The notes: a model not told the origin generated them from the sequence alone. 56,373 nucleotides of DNA from Paenibacillus nuruki (GCF_001721045.1 NZ_MDER01000053.1:1-56373); one strand, 5' to 3'. Positions 47,627 through 56,373 are shown, counted from the first letter of the stretch. Translations and numbers: made by a program.

Positions 47627-48523
47627 TTACCCAGTCATTTTGAATCCTTTACCTAATACTTCTTGAGCATTGCTAATAATCACAAAAGCATCAGGATCAA
47701 CCGAGCGCACAATGGTTTTCAAGCGACTGGCTTCATTTTGTCCAATGACGACCATTAATACGGTTCGTTCGTCACCAGTATACCCGCCTTCACCATTAAG
47801 CTTTGTTAAACCACGATCCAGATCATTCAAAATCGCTGTTTGCATGTGTTCAATATCGTTGGTGATAATATACGCTACTTTGGAGTTACTGAATCCTAGC
47901 TCTACCGCATCGATCACTTTACTGGTGATATACAGACTAATTAATGCATATAATGCTTGTTCTGGTTTGAGTAATAATCCTGCAAACACAATAACACTAC
48001 CGTCTGTCAAAATCACACAAAAGGACATGCTGAATCCCGTATACTTTTGAATAATTTGCGCTAATATAGATAATCCGCCTGTCGAACCACGTCCACGAAA
48101 TACGATCCCAAGTCCTAATCCCACACCGATCCCTCCATACAATGCTGCTAATAAAGGGTTAGTGGTAGGCACAGGAAAACTACTCGTCAGATAGACAAAT
48201 AGAGGTAGCACAATCGTTCCGATTAACGAACGCATTCCATATTGTCTACCTAGTAAAATAACACCTGCGATAAATAAAGGAATATTAAGTAGCCACTGAA
48301 TATAAGCGGGTTCGATCCCAAGCAGTTGGTTAACAATAATCGATATCCCGGAGACCCCTCCTGAAGCGATATGATTGGGTAATAAAAACAGGTTAAACGT
48401 CAGTGCCATAATAAAAGCCCCTACGATAATCAACAAAATATCCCAACTGTTGCGAAGAGGTCCTGTTAATGGAATCATTGGTGGTTTACGTCTGCGTTGT
48501 CCTGTACGAGGTTGCATGATCAT
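47627..48523 (-). CDS. YitT family membrane protein (DUF161 + DUF2179)
   Basis: The 298-residue protein has five to six helices in the YitT layout (IIVGAFIMALTFNLFLLPNHIASGGVSGI, residues about 30-58; not a known catalytic site) and a cytosolic C-terminal DUF2179 domain (about 225-290, AYIITND, GGYTGDERTVLMVV, FVIISNA). Family function is unsettled; roles in ion or amino-acid transport have been suggested. ATG 48523 lies nine bases after AGGAG. The upstream 250 bases carry repeat copy C and the prfB terminator. Confidence 0.9.
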   Translation of the reverse strand: MIMQPRTGQRRRKPPMIPLTGPLRNSWDILLIIVGAFIMALTFNLFLLPNHIASGGVSGISIIVNQLLGIEPAYIQWLLNIPLFIAGVILLGRQYGMRSLIGTIVLPLFVYLTSSFPVPTTNPLLAALYGGIGVGLGLGIVFRGRGSTGGLSILAQIIQKYTGFSMSFCVILTDGSVIVFAGLLLKPEQALYALISLYITSKVIDAVELGFSNSKVAYIITNDIEHMQTAILNDLDRGLTKLNGEGGYTGDERTVLMVVIGQNEASRLKTIVRSVDPDAFVIISNAQEVLGKGFKMTG

Positions 48524-48630
48524 TTCTATATTCTCCTGTACTCATTATTTTGCATAAAGTTACATAGCTTTCTTATTCTAACGCAACCCTATTTATTTGA
48601 AAAGAACATACAGTACCGTAGTGTAGCAGA

Positions 48631-48688
48631 GATGTTTTGCTTCGCCACCATCTTTTTAAACAAATATAGAAATCTTTATATCGCTATA
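48631..48688. repeat. Intergenic repeat element, copy C (diverged)
   Basis: AGATGTTTTGCTTC..ATCTTTTT resembles the hairpin of copies A and B (AGATATTTTGCT..ATCTTTT) and is followed by a similar AT-rich tail ending ATATCGCTATAGA. Identity is lower, so the assignment is tentative. Confidence 0.5.
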
Positions 48689-48727
48689 GACTAAAAGTAG
48701 ATCTGTTTTCGTAATTGAAGCACAAAA

Positions 48728-48765
48728 AAAGCCTGATATGAAAGATAACTCTCATACCAGACTTT
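48728..48765 (-). terminator. Terminator of prfB
   Basis: Fourteen-bp RNA stem on the minus strand with two G-U pairs (AAAGUCUGGUAUGA / UCAUAUCAGGCUUU), 10-base loop, then seven U in all. It begins 14 bases after the prfB stop. Confidence 0.87.
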
Positions 48766-48778
48766 AAACGATCGATTA

Positions 48779-49892
48779 TTATTCAACTTCAATTTTGAGC
48801 TTACTGCGTAAAAATCCATCGATAAATGGATCCAAATCTCCATCCATTACTGCACCGATATTTCCTGTTTCGACAGAAGTACGGTGATCTTTGACCATGC
48901 TATATGGATGGAATACATAAGAACGAATTTGACTACCCCAAGCAATCTCAGATTGCTCGCCGCGAATCTCATCCAATTGCTTACGCTCTTCTTCAATTTT
49001 ACGTTCTACTAATTTGGAACGTAACATCGTCATCGCATGTTCACGGTTTTTGATCTGTGAACGTTCACTCTGACAGGTAACAACAACCCCAGAAGGTAAA
49101 TGCGTAATCCGTACAGCAGAATCGGTAGTATTGATATGCTGTCCACCGGCACCACTCGCACGATACGTATCAATTTTCAAATCTTCTGTACGAATTTCAA
49201 TCGTAGAGTCATTCGTAATCTCTGGCACCACATCACAAGACACAAATGAAGTATGACGACGACCTGAAGAATCGAACGGAGATATCCGTACAAGACGGTG
49301 TACCCCTTTTTCAGCTTTGAGATAACCGTAAGCGTTATGTCCTTTGATTAGCAACGTTACGCTTTTAATTCCAGCTTCATCGCCAGCAAGATAATCCATA
49401 ACTTCCACTTTGAAGCCACTTTTCTCTGCCCAACGTCTGTACATACGGAGTAACATTTCGCCCCAGTCCTGCGACTCGGTTCCGCCTGCTCCCGGGTGAA
49501 GTTCTAAGATAGCATTCAAGCTATCATAAGGTTCATCTAATAGTAACTGCAATTCAAAAGCTTCGATTTTGCGAACAAGCTTTTTCACACTTTCGGTTAC
49601 TTCTTTAGCCAGTGATTCATCATCTTCTTCATCCGCTAATTCTGCCATTAGGCTAGCATCATCATGCTCTTGTTGAAGCTCTAGATAATCATCTACAGCA
49701 CCTTTAACAGCATTCATTTCAGAAATGACTTCTTGTGCCGATTCGTTATCATCCCAGAAGCCGGGTGCAGACATTTTCTCTTCAAAGTTAGCAATCAGCT
49801 CACGCTTCAGGTCTAAGTCAAAGAGACCCCCTAAGGTTAGATAATTTGGTAGCCATTTCACGTAAATCATGTTTTATACTCGGATCGATCAT
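48779..49892 (-). CDS. prfB: Peptide chain release factor 2 with programmed +1 frameshift
   Basis: Translation starts at ATG 49892 ([11 protein letters not shown]) after GAGGTG, and a UGA stop is met at codon 25 (49818-49820). A +1 shift at CUU-UGA-C continues as DLDLKREL to 48779, for 370 residues, the normal RF2 length. The intact protein has the GGQ motif (near 247) that triggers peptidyl-tRNA hydrolysis and the anticodon-like region for UGA/UAA. The uninterrupted frame alone (from 49870) would mis-set the N-terminus. It lies about 190 bases downstream of secA, a common Firmicute order. Confidence 0.96.
49817..49832 (-). promoter_or_regulatory. RF2 autoregulatory frameshift site
   Basis: AGG GGG TCT CTT TGA C: an internal Shine-Dalgarno (AGGGGG) three bases before the slippery CTT-TGA. 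This is the conserved signal by which low RF2 raises its own synthesis. Confidence 0.96.
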
Positions 49893-49919
49893 TGGTACAT
49901 TCACCTCTTCATAATGAAT

Positions 49920-49986
49920 AGATATTTTGCTGTGCAAAAATCTTCTTTTATTTAAACCATTAACGCTTTTACTTCCAAGCATTATA
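49920..49986. repeat. Intergenic repeat element, copy B
   Basis: AGATATTTTGC-TGT-GCAAAAATCT (49920-49943) is the same hairpin as in copy A with one loop change, followed by TTCTTTTATT and a CCAAGCATTATAGATA tail that resembles CCAAGCACTATGGATA beside argC. It sits in the secA-prfB spacer. Confidence 0.72.
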
Positions 49987-50008
49987 GATAGCGATTCATT
50001 GATCCAAC

Positions 50009-50041
50009 AAGAGACACCCACGATAATGGTGAGTGTCTCTT
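50009..50041 (-). terminator. Hairpin after secA
   Basis: Thirteen-bp stem on the minus strand (AAGAGACACUCAC/GUGGGUGUCUCUU, one G-U), 7-base loop, 44 bases after the secA stop. The following sequence is GUUGG rather than a T-run, so termination may be weak or Rho/processing-related. Confidence 0.55.
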
Positions 50042-50084
50042 GGGATACAACAAATCTAGATATTTGTATTCAATTGATTATGAA

Positions 50085-52538
50085 TTATTTACGTCTACGA
50101 CGACGTTCTTCGCGAGAAGGGCGTTTTTCAGCCGTTTCGCCACCGCTTGTGCTCATTTTGCTTTCATCTACAACGGCTTCGCGTTCCTGATTACTTGCAA
50201 TTTGTGCTCTCATCACATAAGTAGCGACTTCTTCTTGAATTTCAGCGATCATTTGGTTAAACATTTCGAAGCCTTCGAACTGGTACTCACGCAAAGGATC
50301 TGTACCACCATAAGCACGAAGATGAATACCTTGACGCAATTGTTCCATCGCATCAATATGATCCATCCATTTACGGTCAACTGCACGAAGAACGACTACT
50401 TTTTCAAATTCGCGAACCATTTCTTCGCCAATTTCTTTTTCACGTTGCAAGTAACGAAGTTCTACACGCTCGAACAGATAGTTAACCATCTCTTCCTTTT
50501 CTTGCTCATGTAGTTCTTGTTCTGTAATAGTACCTTCTTGTAAGAAGTTATTATTGACATAATCTGCAATCGCTTGAAGTTCCCAATTCTCAGGGATATC
50601 GTCATTACAATGTACTTCGACGATACGTTCAATACAAGGCTTGATCATTTGCAATACAACTTCACGAATATTATCGGATTCCAATACTTCACGACGTTGT
50701 TTGTAAATGATTTCACGTTGCTTGTTCATCACATCATCATACTGCAAAACGATTTTACGCATATCAAAGTTACTACCTTCAACACGTTTTTGAGCGGATT
50801 CAACAGCACGTGTAATCATACGACTCTCGATAGGCTGATCTTCTTCAAAGCCTAGTTTCTCCATCATATTCATTACATTATCTGCACCAAAGCGTTTCAT
50901 CAGCTCATCACCAAGAGAAAGATAGAACTGTGTGGAACCTGGATCACCTTGACGACCGGCACGACCACGAAGCTGATTATCAATACGACGCGACTCATGA
51001 CGCTCTGTACCGATAATATGAAGTCCACCTGTGTCTTTTACACCTTCACCAAGTAAAATATCTGTACCACGTCCAGCCATATTGGTAGCGATCGTTACTG
51101 TACCCGGTTGACCAGAACGTGCAATAATTTCTGCTTCTTCTGCATGGTATTTCGCATTAAGAACCTGATGCTTGATGCCTTTGCGTTTCAACATTTCAGA
51201 AAGACGCTCAGAGTTCTCAATCGATACCGTACCAACAAGAATCGGTTGGTTTTTCTCATGACGTACAACGATTTCGTCGACAACAGCGCGGAATTTACTT
51301 TCTTCGCTCTTATAGACAACATCAGCAAAGTCTTCACGTTGATTCACACGGTTAGTAGGTACTTGAAGTACTTCTAGACCGTAGATCTTTTTGAATTCTT
51401 CTTCTTCTGTTTTCGCTGTACCTGTCATACCTGCAAGCTTTTTGTACATACGGAAGTAGTTCTGGAACGTGATTGTAGCCAGCGTCATACTTTCGTTTTG
51501 TACTTTTAACGATTCTTTCGATTCGATCGCTTGGTGTAGACCATCACTATAACGACGACCAGCCATTAAGCGACCTGTAAATTCATCAACGATCAATACT
51601 TCACCATCAGCGACTACATAATCCACATCACGACGCATGATCGTATTTGCTTTAAGCGCTTGTACCACATGGTGATTGATCGTTACATTTTTATTATCGT
51701 ACAGGTTTTCAAGTCCGAAGAAGTTCTCAGCCTTTTCTACCCCTTTTTCAGTCAAAGCTACTGATTTCACTTTAATATCTACATTAAAATCATCTTCGAT
51801 TTTCAATGTTTTAACAAAGCGATCCGCAGCAAAATACAATTCAGTCGATTTCTGTGCTTGTCCTGAAATAATCAGTGGTGTACGAGCTTCATCGATCAAG
51901 ATCGAATCCACTTCATCAATAATACAGAAGTACAATGGACGTTGTACCATTTGCTCTTTGTATAGCACCATGTTGTCACGCAAGTAGTCAAATCCAAATT
52001 CATTATTTGTACCATAAGTGATATCACAAGCATAAGCCGCTTGCTTCTCGTCATGTTGCATACCGTTCAGGTTAACCCCTACAGTCATGCCTAAGAAGTT
52101 ATAAATGCGACCCATTTGTAGACTATCACGTTGAGCCAAATAATCATTAACAGTAACCACATGCACACCTTTACTAGCAAGTGCATTTAGATATACAGGA
52201 AGTGTCCCTACAAGTGTTTTACCTTCACCTGTTTTCATCTCTGCAATTCTTCCTTCATGCAGAGCAACACCACCGATCAATTGTACGTCAAAATGACGCA
52301 TGCCTAGCACACGTTTGGAAGCTTCACGTACAGTACAGAATGCTTCTGGCAATAGTTGATCCAGTGTTTCTCCTTTTTCCAGACGTTCGCGGAATTCAGC
52401 CGTTTTGGCTTGCACTTCTTCATGAGACAGTGCCTCAAATTCCGGTTCCATTTTATTAATGATCTCGACGGTTTTCAATAGACGTTTAACATCACGTTCA
52501 TTGGTATCGCCAAAAATTTTCTTTACAAGTCCTAGCAT
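50085..52538 (-). CDS. secA: Preprotein translocase ATPase SecA, lacking the C-terminal zinc domain
   Basis: The 817-residue motor drives preproteins through SecYEG. DEAD-like features are intact: Walker A TGEGKT (near 101-107), IIDEVD (near 207), [20 protein letters not shown] and the scaffold/wing domains. The usual C-terminal SEC-C zinc module (CPCGSGKKYKNCHG type, used for SecB or ribosome contacts) is absent. The protein ends with [15 protein letters not shown], an Arg-rich tail, and no zinc-module sequence lies beyond the stop. The start follows AAAGGGG. Loss of this module is not disabling in characterised SecA enzymes. Confidence 0.96.
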   Translation of the reverse strand: MLGLVKKIFGDTNERDVKRLLKTVEIINKMEPEFEALSHEEVQAKTAEFRERLEKGETLDQLLPEAFCTVREASKRVLGMRHFDVQLIGGVALHEGRIAEMKTGEGKTLVGTLPVYLNALASKGVHVVTVNDYLAQRDSLQMGRIYNFLGMTVGVNLNGMQHDEKQAAYACDITYGTNNEFGFDYLRDNMVLYKEQMVQRPLYFCIIDEVDSILIDEARTPLIISGQAQKSTELYFAADRFVKTLKIEDDFNVDIKVKSVALTEKGVEKAENFFGLENLYDNKNVTINHHVVQALKANTIMRRDVDYVVADGEVLIVDEFTGRLMAGRRYSDGLHQAIESKESLKVQNESMTLATITFQNYFRMYKKLAGMTGTAKTEEEEFKKIYGLEVLQVPTNRVNQREDFADVVYKSEESKFRAVVDEIVVRHEKNQPILVGTVSIENSERLSEMLKRKGIKHQVLNAKYHAEEAEIIARSGQPGTVTIATNMAGRGTDILLGEGVKDTGGLHIIGTERHESRRIDNQLRGRAGRQGDPGSTQFYLSLGDELMKRFGADNVMNMMEKLGFEEDQPIESRMITRAVESAQKRVEGSNFDMRKIVLQYDDVMNKQREIIYKQRREVLESDNIREVVLQMIKPCIERIVEVHCNDDIPENWELQAIADYVNNNFLQEGTITEQELHEQEKEEMVNYLFERVELRYLQREKEIGEEMVREFEKVVVLRAVDRKWMDHIDAMEQLRQGIHLRAYGGTDPLREYQFEGFEMFNQMIAEIQEEVATYVMRAQIASNQEREAVVDESKMSTSGGETAEKRPSREERRRRRK

Positions 52539-52883
52539 GGTTTACCCCTTTCGCGCAAAACAGAGATAGATTATTGAATAATGCAAATACCGTAACGCTT
52601 ATGGGGGATTATTCAATAACCTCAGTTGCAATAAATTGTACCAGTTTCAGGGAAAAGCCGCAACAAAACAGCGCATTTCCTATACTTCTTTGACATATGA
52701 TAAAATTTCAATAGGGCACAAGATCAATATATCCCGTGCCTGACTATATCCATATGATGTTCGTCATCGTTTTTTGAGAACTTCTTCTACTTATTACGCA
52801 AAAGAACACAAAATGTTTCTTAAATCATTCAAGTCTTATTATACCGTACTGTAGAGCGGATTGTACAATTTTTCCACGCAAAA
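52539..52883. other. Intergenic region upstream of secA with 5' hairpin
   Basis: A perfect 12-bp hairpin with 25-base loop, TTATTGAATAAT (52571-52582) / ATTATTCAATAA (52608-52619), lies 33-81 bases upstream of the secA ATG, inside the expected 5' UTR. The rest has no ORF. No clear promoter pair was found. Confidence 0.5.
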
Positions 52884-52909
52884 AGAGCCTATCCCGAAGG
52901 ATAAGCTCT
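52884..52909 (-). terminator. Terminator of hpf, UUCG tetraloop
   Basis: Eleven-bp RNA stem with one G-U pair, AGAGCUUAUCC-UUCG-GGAUAGGCUCU, closed by an extra-stable C(UUCG)G loop and followed by UUUU. It lies 21 bases after the hpf stop. Confidence 0.92.
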
Positions 52910-52929
52910 GATTTTATATCAATTAAAAG

Positions 52930-53499
52930 TTATTCTTGTTCAATAAGTCCGTATTTACCATCATCACGACGATAAACTACGTTTACCTCTTGCGTGTCTA
53001 CATTGGAGAATACAAAGAATGTATGTCCAATCATATTCATTTGCAAGATCGCTTCTTCAACGTCCATAGGCTTCAATAAGAAGCGTTTGTTACGGACAAC
53101 TTCCAATTCATCTAATTCATGTTCAATATCCGCATCCTCAGCAACAGCAAGTGCAGCAGCAGTAGGATCTTCTACGAAGAAGGATTTCAAGCTTCCCTCT
53201 TGGCGGAATTTACGATTTAATTTAGTTTTATGTTTGCGAATCTGACGTTCCAGCTTATCCACTACAGAGTCGATTGAAGAATACATATCTTCACTGCGAT
53301 CTTCTGCACGTAAAATAAGTCCTGGGAGAGGGATAGTAACCTCTACCGTGTGCTGTCCACGATTAACACTAAGTGTAACCGTTCCGTCAGAAACGGGAGG
53401 TGAATCAAAATATCTTTCAAGTCTGCCTAACTTTTTGTCCACATAATCTTTCATAGCTTCAGTAACATCGATTTGTTGACCACGTATAGCAAAGTTCAT
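52930..53499 (-). CDS. hpf: Ribosome hibernation promoting factor, long form
   Basis: The 189-residue protein has the N-terminal HPF domain (about 1-100, YVDKKLGRLERYFDS, VTIPLPGLILRAED, DSVVDKLERQIRKHK) that occupies the 30S decoding channel, and the C-terminal dimerisation domain (about 130-187, KPMDVEEAILQMNMIGHTFFVF) of long HPF, which joins 70S into 100S particles. ATG follows AAAGGAGG. A sigma-A promoter lies just upstream and a sigma-H-like site farther out, consistent with stationary-phase control. Confidence 0.95.
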   Translation of the reverse strand: MNFAIRGQQIDVTEAMKDYVDKKLGRLERYFDSPPVSDGTVTLSVNRGQHTVEVTIPLPGLILRAEDRSEDMYSSIDSVVDKLERQIRKHKTKLNRKFRQEGSLKSFFVEDPTAAALAVAEDADIEHELDELEVVRNKRFLLKPMDVEEAILQMNMIGHTFFVFSNVDTQEVNVVYRRDDGKYGLIEQE

Positions 53500-53520
53500 A
53501 AGGCACTCCTCCTTTAGGGA

Positions 53521-53550
53521 ATTATAACATAGATGTTAACGGCATGTAAA
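53521..53550 (-). promoter_or_regulatory. hpf proximal promoter
   Basis: On the minus strand TTTACA (53545-53550), 18 bases, TATAAT (53521-53526). The -10 is only 21 bases from the ATG, giving a very short leader that consists mostly of the ribosome site. Confidence 0.72.
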
Positions 53551-53855
53551 AAGGATACTGGTGCAAATTAGCAGTGACATTACATTGTCAAATATAGCCG
53601 TCAGAGTACCCGCGTCTGACCTTATATGATAAAGCTGAATATATAAGGATACTTCTGTCAAACGCTTGCAAAATCCTCAAAACTACTTTCGTCTATAACA
53701 AGTATAGCATCGAAAATAGCTCATCTATTATGCCGCCCTTGTTCTCCATTAACCAATCTATTGCCTGTTAAATCGCTTGTTATGTGACAGATCACTGAAA
53801 GTTATTGATCAGTAAGTACCTAAGTTATTCATAAGCTTGTCACATCATAGAAAAA
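53551..53855. other. Intergenic region between hpf and csp; candidate sigma-H promoter
   Basis: AGGATTT and ACAGAAG, 12 bases apart on the minus strand (53652-53679), resemble the sigma-H consensus AGGAWWW..RNNGAAT, as known upstream of hpf in B. subtilis. Also present: ATGTGACA (53782-53789) pairs with TGTCACAT (53838-53845), with an inner ACTGA/TCAGT stem, 10-70 bases beyond the csp terminator. No ORF. Confidence 0.42.
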
Positions 53856-53876
53856 GACTCCGGAGTCTCCGGAGCC
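53856..53876 (-). terminator. Terminator of csp gene
   Basis: Nine-bp stem on the minus strand (GGCUCCGGA/UCCGGAGUC, one G-U) with UUUUU after it. It lies about 70 bases after the csp stop. Confidence 0.82.
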
Positions 53877-53944
53877 TTAGCGTAATAGTCAAATGTGTAA
53901 CCATCAATAATACCTATGTAGGTCGGCAAATGCCAAAAGGATGA

Positions 53945-54142
53945 TTATAATTTGATAACGTTAGCTGCTTGTGGTCCACGTGCGCCTTCAACGATGTCGA
54001 ATTCTACGGATTGACCTTCTTCTAACGTTTTGAAACCTTCAGTTTGAATCGCAGAAAAGTGTACAAATACGTCTCCGCCTTCATCAGTCTCAATAAAACC
54101 ATAACCTTTTTCTGCGTTAAACCATTTTACTTTACCATTCAT
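53945..54142 (-). CDS. Cold-shock domain protein
   Basis: The 65-residue single-domain CspA/CspB-type nucleic-acid chaperone has RNP1 KGYGFIE (residues about 13-19) and RNP2 VFVHFSAI (about 26-33), and the ending [10 protein letters not shown]. It binds single-stranded RNA and melts structure, including at low temperature. Its leader of about 50 bases is shorter than that of strongly cold-induced csp genes, so this copy may be constitutive. A perfect palindrome lies within its promoter spacer. Confidence 0.95.
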   Translation of the reverse strand: MNGKVKWFNAEKGYGFIETDEGGDVFVHFSAIQTEGFKTLEEGQSVEFDIVEGARGPQAANVIKL

Positions 54143-54199
54143 GCAATAACATTCCCTTCGTTATCAAATAAGTAGAGTAAGACATTGCCTACATTTATA

Positions 54200-54229
54200 A
54201 ATATACCAAATTTGGTGGGTAAATGTCAA
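54200..54229 (-). promoter_or_regulatory. csp promoter with palindromic spacer
   Basis: On the minus strand TTGACA (54224-54229), 18-base spacer, TATATT (54200-54205). The perfect 12-bp palindrome ACCAAATTTGGT (54205-54216) sits at the downstream part of the spacer, touching the -10. Confidence 0.75.
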
Positions 54230-54268
54230 TTGGTAAAGTAAATACTTTCATGGTATTTTATTACATTT

Positions 54269-56260
54269 TTACGAATGATTTTTTTGTTTTTTTGCAACAA
54301 ATTGTAATTGTCCTAAATATTCTTCTCCTGAAGATATTTTTAAAATTTCAAAATTATGTTTTTTCAATAGTATTCTTAACGATATATGGTCATAAAGTAC
54401 AACATGAAGAGGCGGATCAAGATGTCTCCATTCACTACCTGAATAATAGCTAATTGAAGAGCTGACGTTAGGAGTATTTCCGACAAATAAGCCATCTTCT
54501 TTTAGCACTTTATTTATATTTTCCATGAACTCATTTGGTTCAGGAATATGTTCTAAAACATCCCAGGCAGTCACTACATCAAAAGACTCTTCTGGAAATA
54601 TATTTTCGTCCAGTTCACCCGTTATAATGTTAAGATTACGGCTCTGTCTTCCTTGCTCCGCAGCATCTTCTGAAATTTCTAAACCTTGAACAGACCAATA
54701 ACGTAATTGAGCTTCCCATATAAAATTACCTGAAGAACAGCCGACATCTAGTAAATGTCCTCTAGGGTAACGCGTTTGGTTACAATATTCTTCTACAAGA
54801 TCCATACGAATTTCATTTATGCGAAAAACACTAATATTTACATTAGATAGATTTGGATCCCATCCCATTTTTTCTCTATGTTGTTTAGAGTAATATACAT
54901 TATTGTAGAACCAGTCTAAGTAGTTCTCTGTAGGTTGAGGATTCATAAATACGGTTGAACAATTTTGACAACGATATAAATGAGTTTCAAAATTTTCGTG
55001 CCCATTAATAGAGTGCAGAAGAGAAGAGTTATCTTCTTGACAAATAGGACAATTTTCAAGTTTTTCTTTGTATTTATTATCAGGATAATCTAACATCCTT
55101 TTTTGATGAAAAATTTCCTGACTGCTAATAATTTTCTCCACAATTTGAGCTACTCGATTCGTGTATGTATGATTCTCAATTATATTCTCATACAAACTTT
55201 CTATTAGCTCTTTTCGATGATTCGGATGTGTTAAATAATAATCAGCTTTTACAAGTAAATCTTCAAGGTTATTAAAGCTAATTTCACTCCACATATCAGG
55301 TGCAACCTTTTTCATGTCTTCTTTATAATCACTAATAACAAATGACTTAGAAGCGAATACGTCAAAAATTCTGTTATTAACAGAGGTCTCCAGCTGCAAA
55401 GATGAAATATTCAAATTCACTGCATATTTTTGATATACTTGTGATAAATTTTTGTATGAAATAGAAGGATGAATAATAATATTTTCATTATTTATCAATC
55501 CCTTTCCAAGTCCATAGGTATGTATATCCACACCTTCCAAACTATTTAGAATGTGTCCTCTTAAGCGTTTACTTCCTAAAGAATGTATAGCGAAATGGAC
55601 TTTTTTCCAAAATAATTCAGGATATTTCTCTTGCAAATATTTGATAGCTTCAAATCTATCGAGCTCAAATGCCTCTTTACATAAATCATATACAGGAATA
55701 TCAAAATTCTTTATTTTTTCATTAATTATATATTCAACAAAAATTTCTTCCACATTAGTAGCAGTTCTCTTGGTTAAATTATCAACACTTCCTACAAAAG
55801 ATAAAGTGCCTTCTTGAGTCATGATATTGTTATCCGGGTGAAAATTATTAGGATTAGTGGCTAGCATAATATGATTTACATTCTCATACCCACGTGATTG
55901 CAAAAGTTCAACATAATATTGATCCCATACAAAATGATGATAATAGGAAGGATTTTTTTTGATTTCTTGTTCATACTCATCGTTGATGGAATACAATGGA
56001 TTATCATAATAAAGACCAACTGTAGGAATATTAGCTTCTCTTAATAAAAAGGTTCCTTCTACATCTTTTATAATACTATTCATTCCGTAACTTATTGCAA
56101 AGTCAGGCTTAAAGTTTATTAACTCTTCGTAAGAATCTGAATTAAACTTATTTAAATCCAATAGTAAAATTTCGTGATTTAGTTTTTCAAATGCGTCTTT
56201 GTAATCTTCCATGATATATGGGGCAATAATTCCTTTTACTTGTAAAATAACTACTTTCAT
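54269..56260 (-). CDS. Glycosyltransferase (CgeB/DUF3880-like) fused to SAM methyltransferase
   Basis: The predicted 663-residue protein has three parts. Residues about 1-385 resemble CgeB-type glycosyltransferases (MKVVILQVKG start; DFAISYGMNS; TPTVGLYYDNP-like; SLGSKRLRGHILN; VNNRIFDVFASKSFVISDYKEDM). A CxxC pair near 403 (CPICQ) and another near 430 (CQNC) form a zinc-ribbon-like connector. Residues about 435-663 hold a class I SAM methyltransferase: LLDVGCSSGNF (near 502), VVTAWDVLEHIPEP, FVGNTPN. ATG follows AAGGAGA. It likely modifies a surface glycan or spore-coat saccharide. AT-rich codons differ from the adjacent core genes, suggesting acquired DNA. Confidence 0.82.
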   Translation of the reverse strand: MKVVILQVKGIIAPYIMEDYKDAFEKLNHEILLLDLNKFNSDSYEELINFKPDFAISYGMNSIIKDVEGTFLLREANIPTVGLYYDNPLYSINDEYEQEIKKNPSYYHHFVWDQYYVELLQSRGYENVNHIMLATNPNNFHPDNNIMTQEGTLSFVGSVDNLTKRTATNVEEIFVEYIINEKIKNFDIPVYDLCKEAFELDRFEAIKYLQEKYPELFWKKVHFAIHSLGSKRLRGHILNSLEGVDIHTYGLGKGLINNENIIIHPSISYKNLSQVYQKYAVNLNISSLQLETSVNNRIFDVFASKSFVISDYKEDMKKVAPDMWSEISFNNLEDLLVKADYYLTHPNHRKELIESLYENIIENHTYTNRVAQIVEKIISSQEIFHQKRMLDYPDNKYKEKLENCPICQEDNSSLLHSINGHENFETHLYRCQNCSTVFMNPQPTENYLDWFYNNVYYSKQHREKMGWDPNLSNVNISVFRINEIRMDLVEEYCNQTRYPRGHLLDVGCSSGNFIWEAQLRYWSVQGLEISEDAAEQGRQSRNLNIITGELDENIFPEESFDVVTAWDVLEHIPEPNEFMENINKVLKEDGLFVGNTPNVSSSISYYSGSEWRHLDPPLHVVLYDHISLRILLKKHNFEILKISSGEEYLGQLQFVAKKQKNHS

Positions 56261-56373
56261 TTAAAATCTCCTTATTAATACTTATATAATTAATAATTAA
56301 TATTCAGATCACAACTCGAAAAATTTAAATATCGTACATAATTTCTTTTTTAAAATCAGCAGAAAGAAAACTA

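Noticed and set aside
48779-49870. Uninterrupted 363-codon prfB frame from ATG 49870
   Set aside because: The real start is at 49892 in another frame with a conserved +1 frameshift at CTT-TGA; the ATG at 49870 has no ribosome site.
52693-52716. TTGACA followed by AT-rich sequence on the plus strand upstream of secA
   Set aside because: No -10 at 16-18 bases and no plus-strand gene follows.
1-56373. CRISPR arrays, tRNA, rRNA, transposases, integrases or prophage genes
   Set aside because: None seen: no regularly spaced repeats of 24-40 bases, no recognisable tRNA/rRNA cores, and no recombinase-like proteins among the coding regions.

Overview
The window reads as chromosomal DNA of a low-to-moderate-GC endospore-former-type Firmicute, most likely a Paenibacillus or close relative. 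The basis is the SecA, UvrA/B, MinJ-like and FtsEX sequences, strong AGGAGG-type ribosome sites, TTG/ATG starts and a classical RF2 frameshift site. There are no rRNA or tRNA genes, no CRISPR array, no transposase and no prophage genes. Almost everything is on the minus strand; plus-strand exceptions are an O-antigen-ligase-like gene, motAB, a pentapeptide-repeat gene and a 56-aa membrane peptide.

Layout. 1-5.6 kb: AT-rich surface-polysaccharide edge (partial DUF6056-like membrane protein, Wzy-like ligase/polymerase) and two tandem galU copies. 5.6-7.9 kb: fused trehalose-6-phosphate synthase/phosphatase directly upstream of galU, so UDP-glucose supply and use are adjacent. 8.2-14 kb: long U32 peptidase-family protein, then secreted HtrA-like protease and a copper-amine-oxidase-N-domain protein. 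14.3-19.3 kb: uvrB-uvrA under a recognisable promoter/LexA-box. 19.7-21.3 kb: motAB. 21.5-27.6 kb: cell-division and wall block ftsE-ftsX-M23 peptidase-ctpB-minJ. 27.9-29.5 kb: 14-TM drug exporter with an operator-like palindrome. 29.6-37.1 kb: hexuronate catabolism (uxaC, GPH transporter, LacI regulator, uxaB, uxaA) with two matching operators. 37.3-38 kb: pentapeptide-repeat protein. 38-46.9 kb: arginine biosynthesis argCJB-DF-GH led by a strong promoter overlapping a consensus ARG box. 47-54.2 kb: housekeeping genes (56-aa membrane peptide, YitT, prfB with programmed frameshift, secA without its zinc tail, hpf, csp). 54.3-56.4 kb: AT-rich glycosyltransferase/methyltransferase fusion, probably the start of another glycan cluster.

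The most intriguing unexplained feature is in the 525-bp gap between argB and argD. A 19-residue cationic amphipathic peptide ORF (43187-43246, minus) has its start codon inside a perfect 13-bp long-range stem with sequence about 140 nt downstream, and a perfect 16-bp hairpin lies between. This resembles, by architecture only, self-sequestering small-peptide mRNAs such as type I toxins. A second unexplained feature is a small family of intergenic hairpin repeats near argC/argJ, yitT and prfB.
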